Positions 23,986 through 36,117 are shown, counted from the stretch's first letter. The stretch is DNA of 64,000 nucleotides from Saccopteryx bilineata (GCF_036850765.1 NC_089492.1:199422276-199486275), one strand, 5' to 3'. Notes: generated from the letters alone by a model not told the origin. A program made the numbers and translations.

Positions 23986-24380
23986 TTTTTTTGTGTTTTT
24001 TTTTTTTTCTTAAGCTGGAAACGGGGAGAGACAGTCCGACAGACTCCTGCATGCGCCCGACCGGGATCCACCCGGCACACCCACCAGGGGCTACGCTTTG
24101 CCCACCAGGGGGCGATGCTCTGCCCCTCTGGGGCGTCGCTCTGCCGCGACCAGAGCCACTCTAGCGCCTGGGGCAGAGGCCAAGGAGCCATCCCCAGCGC
24201 CGGGGCCATCTTTGCTCCAATGGAGCCTTGGCTGCGGGAGAGGAAGAGAGAGACAGAGAGGAAGGAGGGGGGGGTGGAGAAGCAAATGGGCGCTTCTCCT
24301 ATGTTCCCTGGCCGGAAATCGAACCCGGGTCCCCCGCACGCCAGGCCGATGCTCTACCGCTGAGCTAACTGGCCAGGGCC
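23986..24380 (-). mobile_element. tRNA-derived SINE, type A (young)
   Basis: The reverse strand begins GGCCCTGGCCAGTTAGCTCA. The 9-bp duplication GGTTGCATG is at 23977-23985 and 24381-24389. ORFs of up to 126 codons over it are artefacts. Confidence 0.96.
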
Positions 24381-25544
24381 GGTTGCATGGTTTTGATGTG
24401 CATGAGTTTCAGTTACCACAGTTCTGTTAAATATACCTGATCCCCAATAACAGAGTTCAGATTTTAGTTACCACAATATATTTGTTATAATTGCGTCAAG
24501 TATAAACTCAGGTGCTAGCTCTTCAGTCCATAGATCACTCTGTAAATAATAGATGTGCAAGTGATCAGTGACCAGCTGTCTCTTCTGAGTCTATCTGTGA
24601 CTGGTCACTGCACATATGTTACCTATCATTTCATGCACAGACAGCAAAGTGGGTAGTTGTATGGCCCCCTTGTCTCCCAGAGATAAACTCACATAATATT
24701 TTATAGAAATGGATAGATAATTAAAAGAGGGGATTGGCCCACAAAGGTGAAAATGCATCAAGAAACAAAAAGTGATAACTGTTAAGCAAAGTTCAAATCT
24801 AACATAACTGGCGTTACAGAATAAGAAGCTGACAGTGGGGACTGGGCGCTGCTACTGTTCGAGAGACTCAAGCTGTGCAGCCAGAGGAACTCAGTGATGG
24901 CAAATTTATTAATGGAAATGAGAAAAGTGTGAAGAAAAAGATGAAGATGTTTTATAGGAAGCAATACCTAAAGGAACACTTAGAGATAATCCATGTCACT
25001 GAAAGTACAAACTTGGAAAGGGTATGATAATTTGTCAAATATAAAAAAAGGAGTTTGCTAACGTAAATTTTATGATGAAAAACAAGGTTAGCTGTCTTGA
25101 TAATTTTAAAAAAAAGAAATAGACCACTTTAGTTTTTAACTTTAAATTATAGTGTATTTTATGCTTTAAATTATAGTGTATTAAACAAAATAGTTTTACA
25201 GCTTTTTAATATTCATTTATAACCAATGGTTTTTAATATTTCAATGAAATTTTTTAAACTCACAAAACTGTCATCATTTTTTGTTTGATTATTAAGATTA
25301 TTTCTCAGTATCAATTTGCACTGTCATTTATGTGGTCCTGTACAGCAAGCAAAACTTTTATACTAGAGTTAAGAATTGAGTTCAAGTTCTATACATGTGC
25401 AGGGCTAGTAGGCAGATAACAGGTCTGAAAACAAGCAGAAATATGTGTTTATGGTCACATTATACTAGAGCAAAGAGCATACTGTACTGGACACGTCTCT
25501 AAGTAGAAAGCCTACAGAGCTGATTCAGAGGCTGATTTTTAGTT

Positions 25545-25890
25545 TTTGCTCTGTAAATACTTATTGAGCACATGTTTGTTCTGTCCCAGGGAGATGGAGG
25601 TAAAACTTACGCTCTACTTTTCAGACTGTATAGTTTAATGGAAAATATAGGCAAATAAGCAGGTGATTAAATTGTGGTGTGATAATCCTCTTCAGGTGGT
25701 AATACTCGGGTACATTTGGAGCCTTCACAAGAAGGACCTAATTGAAAAGCAGAGCAGAGAGAATGTCAGGGAGGGTTGCGTGAATTTTCAAAGAGGTCTA
25801 GGAGGTAGCCATGCAAGAAGACATAGGTGGTAGGCAGCTAAGTGGTTACAGGTTGTCCCAGGAAGGACCAGCAGCATAAGGATGGAGGCA
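25545..25890. repeat. L2/MIR-related ancient repeat
   Basis: The phrases ttattgagcacatgtttgtt, agactgtatagtttaatgga and gtggtaggcagctaagtggt resemble old L2-related 3' sequence. Weak. Confidence 0.35.
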
Positions 25891-27104
25891 CCAACTTCAG
25901 ATACATGCCTATAAGTGAGATAGCTGGGTCATAAAGCAGTTCCATTTTTAATTTTTTTAGGAAATACCATACTGTTTTCCACTGTGGGTGCACAAGACCA
26001 GCGGTGCAGGAGGGTTCCCTTTTCTCCGCACCCTCACCAGCACTTACTGTGTGTCGATTTGTTAGTGAGTACCATTCTGACAGATGTAAGGTCGTATCTT
26101 ATTGTGGTTTTAATTTGCATTTCTCTGGGGTTAATGACATTGAGCATTTTATCATATACCTATTGGCCAGCTGTATGTCCTCTTTGGAGAAGTGTCTATT
26201 CAGGTCCTTTGCCCGTTTTTTAATTGGATTGTTTACCTTCCTGGTATTGAGTTTTATAAGTTTTTTTTTAAAATAAATTTTGGTCATTAAACCCTTATCA
26301 GACATATCAGCAAATATGTTCTGCCATTGAGTGAACGGTCTTTTTATTTTGTCAATGATGTCTTTTGCTGTGCAAAAGCTTTTTAATTTGATATAATCTT
26401 GTTTGTTTTATTTCCCTTGCCCCAGGAGATATATCGGCACCAATATTGCCTCAAAAGATGTGTGAGATGACTGCCTAGCTTTCTTCTAGGATTTTTATGG
26501 TTTCATGACTTACATTTAAGTCTTTTATTCATTTTGAGTTTATTTTTGTTAATGGTATAAGTTGGTGTTCTAATTTCATTTTTTTCATGTACCTCTCCAA
26601 TTTTTCCAACACCATTTATGAAAGAGACTGTCTTAACTCCATTGTGTATACACTTGCCTCCTTTTTAAATATTAATTGATGATAAAGGTGTGAGTTTATG
26701 TCTGGGTTCTCTTTTCTGTTCCATTGATCTATATGTCTGTTCTTATGCCAGTACCATGCTGTTTTGATTACAGTGGCTTGTAGTATAGCTTGATATCAGG
26801 AAGTGTGATACCTCCCACTTTATTCTTCATGTTCAAGATTGCTGAGGCTGTTTTTGGTTCCATAGAAATTCTTGGAATATTAGTTTTAGGTCTGTGAAGT
26901 ATGCCAATGTTATATTTTGATAGCAATAGCTTTGAATCTATAAATTACTTTGGGTAGTATGGACATTTTAATGGTGTTAAGTCTTCCTATCCATAAACAT
27001 GGTATATTCTTCCACTTTTTTGTATCTTCCTCAATTTTTTTTTCAACATCTTATAATTTTCTTAGTATATAGGCTTTTACCTCCTTGGTTAAACTAGGTA
27101 TTTT

Positions 27105-27366
27105 TAAAATTATTTTTATTTATTTATTCATTTTAGAGGAGAGAGAGAGAGAGAGAGAGAGAAAGAAAGAAAAGAAAGAAAAGAAAAGAAAGAAAGAAAA
27201 AAGAAAAGAAAAGAAAAGAAAAGAAAAGAAAAAAGAAAGAAGGGGGGAGGGGCAGGCAGCATCAACTCCCATATGTGCTTTGACCGGGCAAGACCAAGGT
27301 TTTGAACCGCCAACCTCAGCGTTCCAGGTCGGTGCTTGATCCACTGCGCCACCACAGGTCAGGCCT
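27105..27366 (-). mobile_element. tRNA-derived SINE, type C, with long purine microsatellite
   Basis: The reverse strand begins GGCCTGACCTGTGGTGGCGC. The usual GA run has expanded to a purine-only tract of GA, GAAA and GAAAA units (27135-27250). The 11-bp duplication CTAGGTATTTT is at 27094-27104 and 27368-27378. Confidence 0.94.
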
Positions 27367-27837
27367 GCTAGGTATTTTATTTGTTTTGTTGCAGTGGTAA
27401 ATGGGATTGTTTCCCTAATTTCTCTTTCTAGCAGTTCATTACTGGTGTATAAAAATGCCACTGACTTCTGAATATTTTATTTCCTGCCACTTTCCCAAAT
27501 TCATTTGTTAAGTCTAGTTTTTTGGCGGAGACTTTAGAGTTTCCTATATACAGTATCATGTTGTCAGTAAATAATGACAGTTTTGCTGCTTTTTCCAATT
27601 TGGATGCCTTTTATTTCTTTTTCATTTCTGGTCATGGTGGCTGGGGCTTCCAGTTAATAGAAGTGGTAAAAGGGGACACCTCTGTCTTGTTCCTGATCTT
27701 GAGGATTGCATTTAATTTTTGCCATTGAGTATGATGTTGGCTGTCAGTTTGTCATAGATGGCCTTTATTATGTTGAGGTATTTTCCATGTATTCCGACTT
27801 TGTTGAGAGGTTTGTTCATAAATGGGTGTTGGATTTT

Positions 27838-28214
27838 TTTTTTCTTTTGTATTTTTCCAAAGTGAGAAGCAGTGGGGAGGCAGAAAGATATACTCCGCAT
27901 GTGCCCGACCAGGATCCACCCGGCATGCCCACCAGGTGGCAATGTTCGGCCCCTTCTGGGGCGTTGCTCTGCTGCTGCCAGCTGGAGCCATTCTAGCACC
28001 TGAGGTGGAGGCCATGGAGCTGTCCTCAGCGCCCAGCCCACTTTGCTCCAGTGGAGCCTTGGCTGCCTGAGGGGAAGAGAGAGATAGAGAGAAGGGAGAG
28101 GGGGAATGGTGGAGAAGCAGATGGGCGCTTCTCCTGTGTGCCCTGGCCTGGAATCAAACCCGGGACTTCCACACGCCAGGCCCACGCTCTACCACTGAGC
28201 CAACTGTCCAGGGC
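27838..28214 (-). mobile_element. tRNA-derived SINE, type A, nested in L1
   Basis: The reverse strand begins GCCCTGGACAGTTGGCTCAG. The 14-bp duplication GGGTGTTRGATTTT (one mismatch) is at 27824-27837 and 28215-28228. The 157-codon frame on the minus strand is SINE plus L1 and not a gene. Confidence 0.95.
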
Positions 28215-28282
28215 GGGTGTTAGATTTTAACAAATGCTTTCTTTGACTCTATTGTTATGATAGTTATTTTATCTTTTTTTGT

Positions 28283-28683
28283 TATCTTTTATTTTTTTGA
28301 CAGAGAGAGAGAGGGTCAAACAGGAAGGAAGAGAGATGAGAAGCATCAGTTCTTTGCTGCGGTATCTTAGTTGTTTGTTGATTGCTTATTCATTGATTGC
28401 TTTCTCATATGTGCCTTCACTGGGGGGCTACAGCAGAGCGAGTGACCCCTTGCTCAAGCTAGTGACCTTGAACTCAAGTCAGTGACCTTGGGCTTCAAGC
28501 CAGCGACCTTTTGGGCTCAAGCCAGCTACCATGGGGTCATGTCTATGATCTCATGCTCAAGCCAGTGACCCCCTGCTCAAGCCTGAGAGCCCACACTCAA
28601 GCTGGCAACCTCAAGGTTTCCAACCTGGGTCCTCTGCATCCCAGTCTGATGCTCTTTCCACTGTGCAACCGCCTGATCAGGCT
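28283..28683 (-). mobile_element. tRNA-derived SINE, type B, nested in L1, extended body
   Basis: The reverse strand begins GAGCCTGATCAGGCGGTTGC. It is longer than typical type B because the agccagygaccttgg unit is repeated several times (28455-28600). T-rich duplications flank it. Confidence 0.88.
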
Positions 28684-31046
28684 CTTTTTTGTTTATGTGC
28701 TAAATCCCATTTATTGGCTTGTGAATATTGTACTAGACTTGCCTCCCCAGAATAAATCCCACTTGATCATGGTGTATAATCTTTTTAATGTATTGCTGAA
28801 TCTGGTTTGCTAATATTTTATTGAGAATTTCAGCATCTCTGTTCATCAGGGGTACTGACCTATATTTTTCTTTCTTTGTAGTGTCTTTACCTGGTTTTAG
28901 AATTAGGATAATGCATGCCTTGTAAAATAAGATTGGAAATCTTCCCTCCTCTTAAATTTTTTTGAATAGCTGAAGTTTGGTGTTGTTTTTTTGTTTTTTT
29001 TTTTTTTTTTTTTTTAATATTTGGTAAAATTTGCCTCTGAAGCCATCCAGTCCAGGACTTTTTTTTGGCTGGGAATTTTTTTGATACCTTTTTTTATGGT
29101 GGTAACATTGATTAATAGTATTATATAAATTCCAAGTGTACAACTTTAAAATACAATATTGTGTGCTTCCCATCCAGTTTCATTTTCTTGTTAGTGGCCC
29201 TAGAGAATAAAGACATAAAATGCATTTTGTGAGATGCTGGTAATTTTTATATGTTTACACTAATCTTGGTTTCACTGCTATGTTTTATTCCTGGATATAA
29301 TTATCCAGTCATCAAAGAGTTAGGAACTTCCAAAATTTTATTACGAGTGCAGTAAAATTCAAAACAGAGTAATAATTTGTGGACAGAAATTATCTATAAA
29401 TTAAGATTACAGTTTTATAATTTATAATTTTTTGCATAAATTAAAATTCTCCATATATACATACATTTCTTTATAAATAAATCATAATTTTATATTTTAT
29501 AATTTCCTCTGTAAATTCAGCAAATTTATTCTGTAAAATGTTTTCTTTTTATTTAATTATAAGTAGATTTTTTACCTGTACTTGTTTTCATACTTTTTAG
29601 AGGAGTTAAAATTGTTAGTTGGTATTTTTTTATTATCTTTAAAATAAGATGAGAAAAATCTAATTTTGAACTCTTGTACGCTTTATTCTAAATTCCTTCA
29701 TTATATATTTAAAAAGTGTTTAAGAATTTAGTACCCATAATTCACACATAAGTAATTAACCTTTTAAAAATACTTATTTTCTTTCATGTATCTATTCATT
29801 TATGAAGCCTCATTTAATGAGGTTTATATTTTTATATTGTAAACAAATAATTTTTTTGAAGAAAAAAGTTTTAACCCTATCTTTCAAATACTCTTTTAAG
29901 CATCATTACATGGTTTGGTGTCAAGAAGAGAGCATGTTTTCTCATCTTGTAACAGAAATTTAGTATTCAACATTAAGTAGAATGTAATGAAAACAGCTGT
30001 TTTGAAAAAACAAAGTTTTTATATTAGGCTTTTAAAATTTCGACAGAATTTAAACAATATTTAGATAAAACAGTTATGTTACAAAGATGACTTTTAACAT
30101 AATCAGGCCACCCACAGTGTGGAGTAGAGAATACAGCATGTGAACCACCCAGTGAGACTGAGGTAATTTTTTCATCTTTGCTTAAAGTATAGTCAGTAGA
30201 CCAGATAATGTAGAAACTTTTTATGGGCAGTGATCAAACAGCCAAAAACAGTTTATTCTTTTTCTCCCCTTTCCTTGTGGCTATTTAAAAATAATTTCTA
30301 AATTGAAAAAGTTTAACTATTTTTGAATACTATAAATTTCACTTTAGATAAAGCCACTCTTTCATTATAATGATTCATATAGTTTAAGGTCTTCTGAGTT
30401 TAAAATGTGTATATAAAATGTCCAGTTTGTGTATAATATTATAAACATTAGCTGATTAAGAACTAATCATTAATGATATGTTAGAGTTTGTCAGTTTAAT
30501 GCTTATGTAATTTTTTTGTGCCAGCTACACAAAGAGATAATTTCACCAAGAAACGGGGTTAGTTCTAAAATATTTCTATTGAACAACTTTCCTAAAAAAT
30601 ATTTTCTTTGTTTTGTGTATAACCACATATGTAGATACTGAATCCAGATAATTTCGTGTACATGTGTATGCATATGTGTATACATGTGTGTTTTAACCTA
30701 TTGTCTGAAATAATGAAGTAACTTAAGTGCCCATAGTTGCTATAAAATTTAGAAGAAGGACTAAAATAAATGCAGATTCACATTAGAGAATTTATGTGGC
30801 CTGGTAAATACGCTTATTTTCGATTGGATATCATTCTTAATATAAGAAAAAACTTAGCAGGCAAAATGAAATTGTATTTTAACAACCGTGAAAGATATCC
30901 CTTATAGCTAACTTTTGAAAAAGTCTATTAGTTTTAGTGTGAGGCCACAGTAGCAATCTACTAGTTTGTTTCTTTTGTCCAGTTATACATTTTCTGAATA
31001 AAGTTGATTTTTATCTAATTTAGGTGTTGTGTTTTTTTTTAAATAG

Positions 31047-31192
31047 GAGCAAGTAATACTGCGGACACATTATTTCAAGAAGTATTAGGTCGAAAGGACA
31101 AGGCAGATTCTACTAGAAACGCTCTCAATGTGCTCCAGCGATTTAAGTTTCTTTTCAACCTTCCTCTAAATATTGAAAGGAATATTCAAAAG
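31047..31192 (+). CDS. EXOC2: EXOC2 exon d (approx. residues 248-296)
   Basis: 146-nt exon. Acceptor AAATAG ends at 31046; the donor is AAG|GTAGAG at 31193. GA completes Arg with the previous A. It encodes [20 protein letters not shown] and [20 protein letters not shown], then NIERNIQK, identical to human by recall. The motif is the strongest Sec5 identifier in the window. It ends on a codon boundary. Confidence 0.99.
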
Positions 31193-31326
31193 GTAGAGCA
31201 CATGTTTATGCACCTGTGGTTCTAGATGTCATAAATTTTAAAGCATTAAGATATTCTTTATCTTCATTATAGTTTACTGACAGTCTCCAAAATGTTTATT
31301 TATTTATCTATTTTTTTATTTTAAAG
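31193..31326 (+). other. EXOC2: Short EXOC2 intron (134 bp)
   Basis: GT-AG intron, the shortest here, with a T-rich 3' half ending TTAAAG at 31326. No repeat recognised. Confidence 0.96.
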
Positions 31327-31408
31327 GGTGATTATGATGTGGTTATTAATGATTATGAAAAGGCCAAGTCACTCTTTGGGAAAACGGAAGTGCAAGTTTT
31401 CAAGAAAT
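31327..31408 (+). CDS. EXOC2: EXOC2 exon e (approx. residues 297-323)
   Basis: 82-nt exon between TTTAAAG (ends 31326) and AAAT|GTAAGA (31409). It encodes [20 protein letters not shown] and EVQVFKK. The last T is completed by AT to give Tyr. Identical to human by recall. An open frame runs past the donor to 31563 but has no family similarity. Confidence 0.99.
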
Positions 31409-32142
31409 GTAAGATTTGTTTATTGCCTTTAGATCTTTTTTCTTTTTACAGGAACAATGTGGGAAAGAATGTTAAATGCATTTTAGTTTTTGTTTACATG
31501 GTGCTCTTTTTCACATGTAAAACATTTACCTCAAAAATAATAAACTATGGCTTTTCTTACTGAGATATAGTGAAAATGAACAACCACACTGTAGGATAAT
31601 CTTAGACATTCTTTGTCACTTATTAACCATGATGTTATTAAAAATTATTTTTATTGGAAAGAATTGATTATAGATAATTTATAGAGATGGAAACCTACAT
31701 TTTAATCTTCCCTCTTCAGAAAGATTGATATATTTACGAATTCTAACCCGACATTAACAACTTTTGAAGTGATCTCTAATGCCAGGTACAGAAAGTAAAA
31801 CAATAACAAAAGCCTAAAATGCTTTATGGTAATGCCTTATGAACTAGGAGAAATACCAGAAGGCTTTATTTAGTTTGTAAGTCCCCACTCCATAAGGTCT
31901 CAGAAAACTTAATTTTATCTTGATTGTAGTTAATTTACTGTTTAGTGAAATAAACAGACATTTGCATATACCCCTGTAACCTGCACCCCAGGTAGAATGT
32001 TTTCATCTCTCCAGAAAGCTCCCATGAGCCTCTTCTCAGCTAGCCACTCAAACCCTCAAGCCAACCACTGTTTTGCTTTCCATATTTTCATTTTACATTC
32101 CCATTCTGTAAATCTCATATATGTGTTCTTTTTAAAAAATAG
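31409..32142 (+). other. EXOC2: EXOC2 intron
   Basis: 734-bp GT-AG intron. About 31930-32120 resembles an antisense L1M 3' fragment (ctgcaccccaggtagaatgt, then ctccagaaagctcccatgag), reaching to within about 25 bp of the next exon. The rest is plain AT-rich sequence. Acceptor AAAATAG at 32142. Confidence 0.9.
31930..32120 (-). mobile_element. LINE-1 3' fragment, antisense
   Basis: Phrases gtagaatgttttcatctctc, cagaaagctcccatgagcct and caagccaaccactgttttgc match old L1 3' UTR by recall. Diverged. Confidence 0.55.
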
Positions 32143-32245
32143 ATTATGCTGAAGTAGAAATGCGGATCGAAGCTTTAAAAGAATTACTTCTGGAGAAATT
32201 GCTTGAGACACCATCAACTTTACATGACCAGAAACGTTATATAAG
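32143..32245 (+). CDS. EXOC2: EXOC2 exon f (approx. residues 324-358)
   Basis: 103-nt exon. AT completes Tyr, then [20 protein letters not shown] and [13 protein letters not shown]; the last AG is completed by G to give Arg. Donor AAG|GTAAAC at 32246. Differences from human by recall are conservative (Met for Thr, Lys for Arg, Glu for Asp). Helical, acidic/basic pattern. Confidence 0.98.
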
Positions 32246-32809
32246 GTAAACCTTCTACAGGAATTTTCACAATTCACGTATGTCTGTATTGTACCAGATA
32301 CTTCATCTAATTCTTAAAGCTGACTTGGAGGAAATAAGGAGATTGATGAAATAATGAAAGAGAAAACACTTAGGAGTACCTAGTGTGGAACACTGGAATT
32401 CTTGTATAGTAATAAATTTGTAAGTACTTACTCTTTAAGGGTAAGAAAATCCTGCCTGTTTGAGGAAAGAAGTAGCCTCATTGCTTAGTCCCCTCTTCCT
32501 GCTGCTCAGTGAGGGCATACCAAACGTAGCTGGATGGTGTAGGTGCTGCACCCTGTGGGCACCCATAGGCTATGAGGCAGGAGCTCCCTCTATGGTTTAG
32601 AGCATGTCATTGTCACAAAGTGTGTGGGAAGTTCTTCATGCTGAAGGGTGGGTCATGACTCAACAGGAGAGAAAAGTCTGAAAGGTTCTAGTCTTTTAAA
32701 GAAAATGGGAAACTTTTTTAAAAAACAGCAGTAATATTGAAAGTGATGGACAGCAACAAGGTGTGGCGAGAGGCCTGAGAAAGAAGCATAGTATCATAAT
32801 GGGAGCTAG

Positions 32810-32980
32810 CTGTTCACTGGCTGACTTGAGTTTTCCTTTTCAGTTTATTCATCTATGAAATGGACATACTTAAATAATCTACATCTCAGGGTAGTTGCAT
32901 AGATAAGAATAAATTTAAGAATTTAACATAGCACCAGACACATAAGTAATCAATAAATTGCACATATACATAGTGTTATA
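32810..32980 (+). repeat. MIR-like fragment
   Basis: Contains ctgttcactggctgacttga, cagtttattcatctatgaaa and agggtagttgcatagataag in MIR order. Confidence 0.6.
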
Positions 32981-33459
32981 TATAGAGAGAATTTATATTA
33001 GGATTTGGACACAAAATAAATTTAAACTTTTATATCAGTGACTTAAAAATATTTACTTTCTGATGTCATATTTTGTATGTGACCTTTGTTCTCAGAATAA
33101 GCTATTATTTTCATACTTAATACCCTCTTTAATTATTGAAGTTTATTAAATATTCAGTAGTTATAAAATTAAAATAGACTACATATATGTATACATTTGG
33201 CTGTTGTTACTGTGTCACCATTAAAAATAATTTCTAGATATGGAAGGAGGGTTTGGTCTGAAAGCTACTGCTTTGTTTGCACTTGTGAGAGGACAGAGGT
33301 CCACAGTAAGACCTGTGTTCCTAGTGATAAAGGAGCATAGTAGGAGCATGAGCCATTGTCATTGTCAGCATATCTGTGTTGTCCCCCAGGAAGGGGGAGG
33401 AGGCTTTTATGGTGGAGTAGAAAACACTAAAATTGATGCCCCACCCCTCATCTGCAGTG

Positions 33460-33640
33460 CACCAGGCACCATGCTAGATGTGCTGTTTATCATTTTTAGT
33501 CCTCCTCTCACAGATGCAGAGACATCTATATTATATCCATTATAGTGGTGTGGAGACGGAACCTGATTTAGTATCTGCTCAGTGCACACAGCTAGTGGTA
33601 GGACTCCTGTTTGTCTGCTTTCAGAGCCCATCTTTGCTTT
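33460..33640 (+). repeat. MIR/L2-like fragment
   Basis: Contains gcaccaggcaccatgctaga, tcctcctctcacagatgcag and cagtgcacacagctagtggt, the common ancient-repeat order. It explains the small ORFs here. Confidence 0.55.
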
Positions 33641-34914
33641 TCTCTAAGCTATCTTCATAAGAAAAAAAGAATGTACAATACTTTGGGGATTTTTCTGGCT
33701 TGTAGAAATAAACTACATGTTAGTTATCCAAGTGTTTTTTGTTTTGTTTTGTTTTTACATATAAAGAAAGTTTCAGGAATGTTACTCATCTTGTCCAGGG
33801 TATATACAGTTGGTCAGTGCTTTGTCTAGGTTCTGCTAATTATGCATTATATTTATTTTACATTTGGTATTTATTCTATTAAATTTGCTGATAGTAAAAG
33901 TAGTGTTAAACCTCATTGAGTGTTTGATGTCTTTATATAGGGAATTACTATTATGTAGATAGCTAATGTGTAGTTCTTATGACTGCTTAACCTACTGGAT
34001 AGCATTTAAAATATGACTAGCGTTTAAAAAGATTCTTTTAAGTGACCTATTTAAGTGCTTTTTTCCTGTTATTTTAAGGGGAAAAGAACAAGAATGTCAA
34101 TAACAATGTCCAGTAGTTCATTTATTTTTTTAATTATTATTTTATTTAGATACTTTGAGAAGACATTTAGCAATTCTATTACTCTTTTAAAATTGAATTT
34201 TTAGTTATTATAAATAGGAAAAATGTCACAACCAGGTCAGATTTCTTTTGCATTTTGGGATCTATGTGATCTGTGAGTACCACATGGGGATAGAGACTGC
34301 TTTGCCATTAACAAAATACATCTGTATTATACATAATTGAAGTTATGCATGGTGTGAGTGCAAATCAGATTACTACTATGTTATCCTTTGTTTTCTATTT
34401 TATCTAACTAAAAACTTTCTGATTATTTTTACTGTCCTTAATCTGCCTTGATCTTTGTTTCTTTAGCAAGAAGCAAAGTTTCATATACTTTTTCCCATGT
34501 CAGTGTGATCCTATCCCTGGTAATTGTTAAAAATGATATCTGAATATGGCTTAAAACTTTACTTCTCAAATATTAAACCTATGCTTATTATTATTAACAT
34601 TTTAACTTTTTCCTCTAAAAAAGTCTTAAAAAGTGTTCTTTAATATACAACTTTAAAAGAAATGGCAATAATATGTATCATACTCTAAACAAATATTTTT
34701 GAAATGAAACTTCTTACTTTTTAGCTACATACTAAAAGAAATTTACTAGATTAAGTCATTTAACCAAGGAAAAGCCTAGCACAGGTTTTATTTTTAAATT
34801 GAAACACTAAAATTTCTAAGAGAATATGTTTATCTTTCTTTATAAAACTTTTAATGTATTGTAATACCCATTAATAAGACAATAGAAAGAGGATTATTAT
34901 TACATTTTGTGGTC

Positions 34915-35190
34915 CTGGCTGAGTGACTCAGTAGGTAGAGCATCTTCCTGGCACATGGGTTTGATTCCCAGTCAGGACATGCATGAGAAGGTCATGGGTT
35001 TGATTCCCAGTCAGGACATGCATGAGAAGGTCATGGGTTTGATTCCCAGTCAGGACATGCACTAGAAGCAATCAGTAAGGGCACAACTAAGTGGAACAAC
35101 AAGCTGATGCCTCTCTCTCTCTCTCTCTCTTTTTCCCCTCTTCTCTCTCTCACTCTTTCTCTTTCAAATCAATGGGAAAACTAAAAAAAA
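34915..35190 (+). mobile_element. VES-like SINE with triplicated B-box segment
   Basis: Head GGTCCTGGCTGAGTGACTCA, A box region GAGTGACTCAG, CT-rich stretch at 35110-35170. The B-box-bearing 39-bp segment is present three times in tandem (34954-35070). Confidence 0.9.
34954..35070 (+). repeat. 39-bp tandem repeat, 3 copies, inside SINE
   Basis: Units begin at 34954, 34993 and 35032. The first two are identical (catgggtttgattcccagtc onward) and the third diverges only in its last bases. Each carries a B-box-like GGTTTGATTCC. Confidence 0.96.
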
Positions 35191-35919
35191 ATATTTTTGC
35201 AGAGACCTTAGTCACCATACTAAAGAGACTTACAATATTAAAAGTTACTAAAAAAAAGTGCTTATCAATTTCTTTTGCTTGAGAAAGAATTCTTGTAATG
35301 GGTCATTGGTGTTCTTATTCGGTAGTTTAAAAATTATAAGGAAGCAGTTTTCCTAAAAGGGTATTCTGCCAAATATTTTAAATGATATTTGGCAGAAATT
35401 TTTCAACTGTAATCTGTTTCAGTTGTGTATCTGGGTTTTGATATTTTATGTACAAAGACTTTAAATATTTGAAGAACTAAAACTATGAAAAATGCATATC
35501 TATGCTATATTTCTGGAGAAATATTTTTTCAGTCATGGATTAGGATTCAGACTTAGAGGTAAATGCTTGTTGTAACCAGATCTCCTCATGTAATAAAGTG
35601 GCTGTAAGTTTCAGTTGACAGTAAACTTTAGATTATATAGAAGACAGTGTTACTCTGCCATCTAGTGGCCACATTTCAGACCAGAAAGGAATATATTAAA
35701 CAACTGAAATTGAAAAAATATTCACCAGGTGCTCTGCTGGCTCCCAGCTGTGTTTTATATAATGACAGAACTAAGTAGAAACATTCTGTGCACTAAATGT
35801 AAATCCGTGTAAAGGTAAGTTCTCACTAAGTATATTGGATCATAAGTTGGCTTTCTCTCCTTAGATGTCTTTTTATATCAAGTCCTAGTTTTATAAAATA
35901 TAGCTTTATTGTTGTTTGT

Positions 35920-36104
35920 TACCTTAATGAAATTTGAATATATTTCATTTAGAACTAATATTATTAGAGACTAATACTAACAACTGCTTTGCTAATTGAT
36001 AAAATTTTAGTTTGTTTTTTTTTTAAAGAAAAGTGAATGAATTTGAAATATACTAGCTTTCCTTATTTATGGCTGCAGAGAAAATTTGCTTGGTCAGCCT
36101 TGGC
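35920..36104 (+). repeat. Local duplication, copy 1 (just upstream of exon g)
   Basis: About 185 bp that recurs at 36471-36948. Shared blocks include gaaatttgaatatattt, agagactaatayt, tgaatttgaaatat and tagctttccttatttatg. It stops about 13 bp before the exon at 36118. Confidence 0.9.
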
Positions 36105-36117
36105 TTTGCTTTTTCAG

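Larger units (their letters stand above)
25890..29200 (-). mobile_element. LINE-1, 3' UTR and ORF2 fragment, antisense, SINE-interrupted
   Basis: Read on the minus strand this is L1: the ORF2 reverse-transcriptase segment at the right (28700-29090, and 27380-27835) and 3' part at the left (25900-27100). Diagnostic phrases on the + strand are gtccaggacttttttttggc, aaatcccacttgatcatggt, tgccaatgttatattttgat, atggacattttaatggtgtt and gtcctctttggagaagtgtc. Frames are broken and three SINEs (27105, 27838, 28283) split it, so it is dead. 29090-29200 looks like a separate L1 3' end piece. Confidence 0.9.
19785..31046 (+). other. EXOC2: EXOC2 intron
   Basis: GT-AG intron of 11,262 bp. It holds type A SINEs (20091-20504, 20687-21088, 23986-24380), a type C SINE (21264-21449), a type B SINE (23008-23345), an MIR-like stretch (23745-23950) and an antisense L1 (25890-29200) with three nested SINEs. 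The stretches 21465-23007, 24390-25545 and 29200-31046 show no element I can name. The acceptor is T(9)AAATAG at 31046. Confidence 0.88.
32246..36117 (+). other. EXOC2: EXOC2 intron
   Basis: 3872-bp GT-AG intron. It contains MIR-like fragments (32810-32980, 33460-33640), a VES-like SINE with a triplicated segment (34915-35190) and, at its 3' end, the first copy of a local duplication (35920-36104). The stretches 32260-32800, 33000-33450 and 33660-34900 show nothing nameable. The acceptor is TTTTTCAG at 36117. Confidence 0.88.

Noticed and set aside
24400..25100. Possible DNA-transposon remnant
   Set aside because: Some phrases and an imperfect inverted stretch near 24550-24610 suggested one, but I found no terminal repeats or target duplication to support it.
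27712..28185. 157-codon minus-strand ORF
   Set aside because: It joins a type A SINE to antisense L1 sequence; it has no gene-like conservation or start context.
34954..35070. CRISPR-like array
   Set aside because: The 39-bp units are contiguous with no unique spacers; it is a tandem duplication within a SINE in a mammalian genome.
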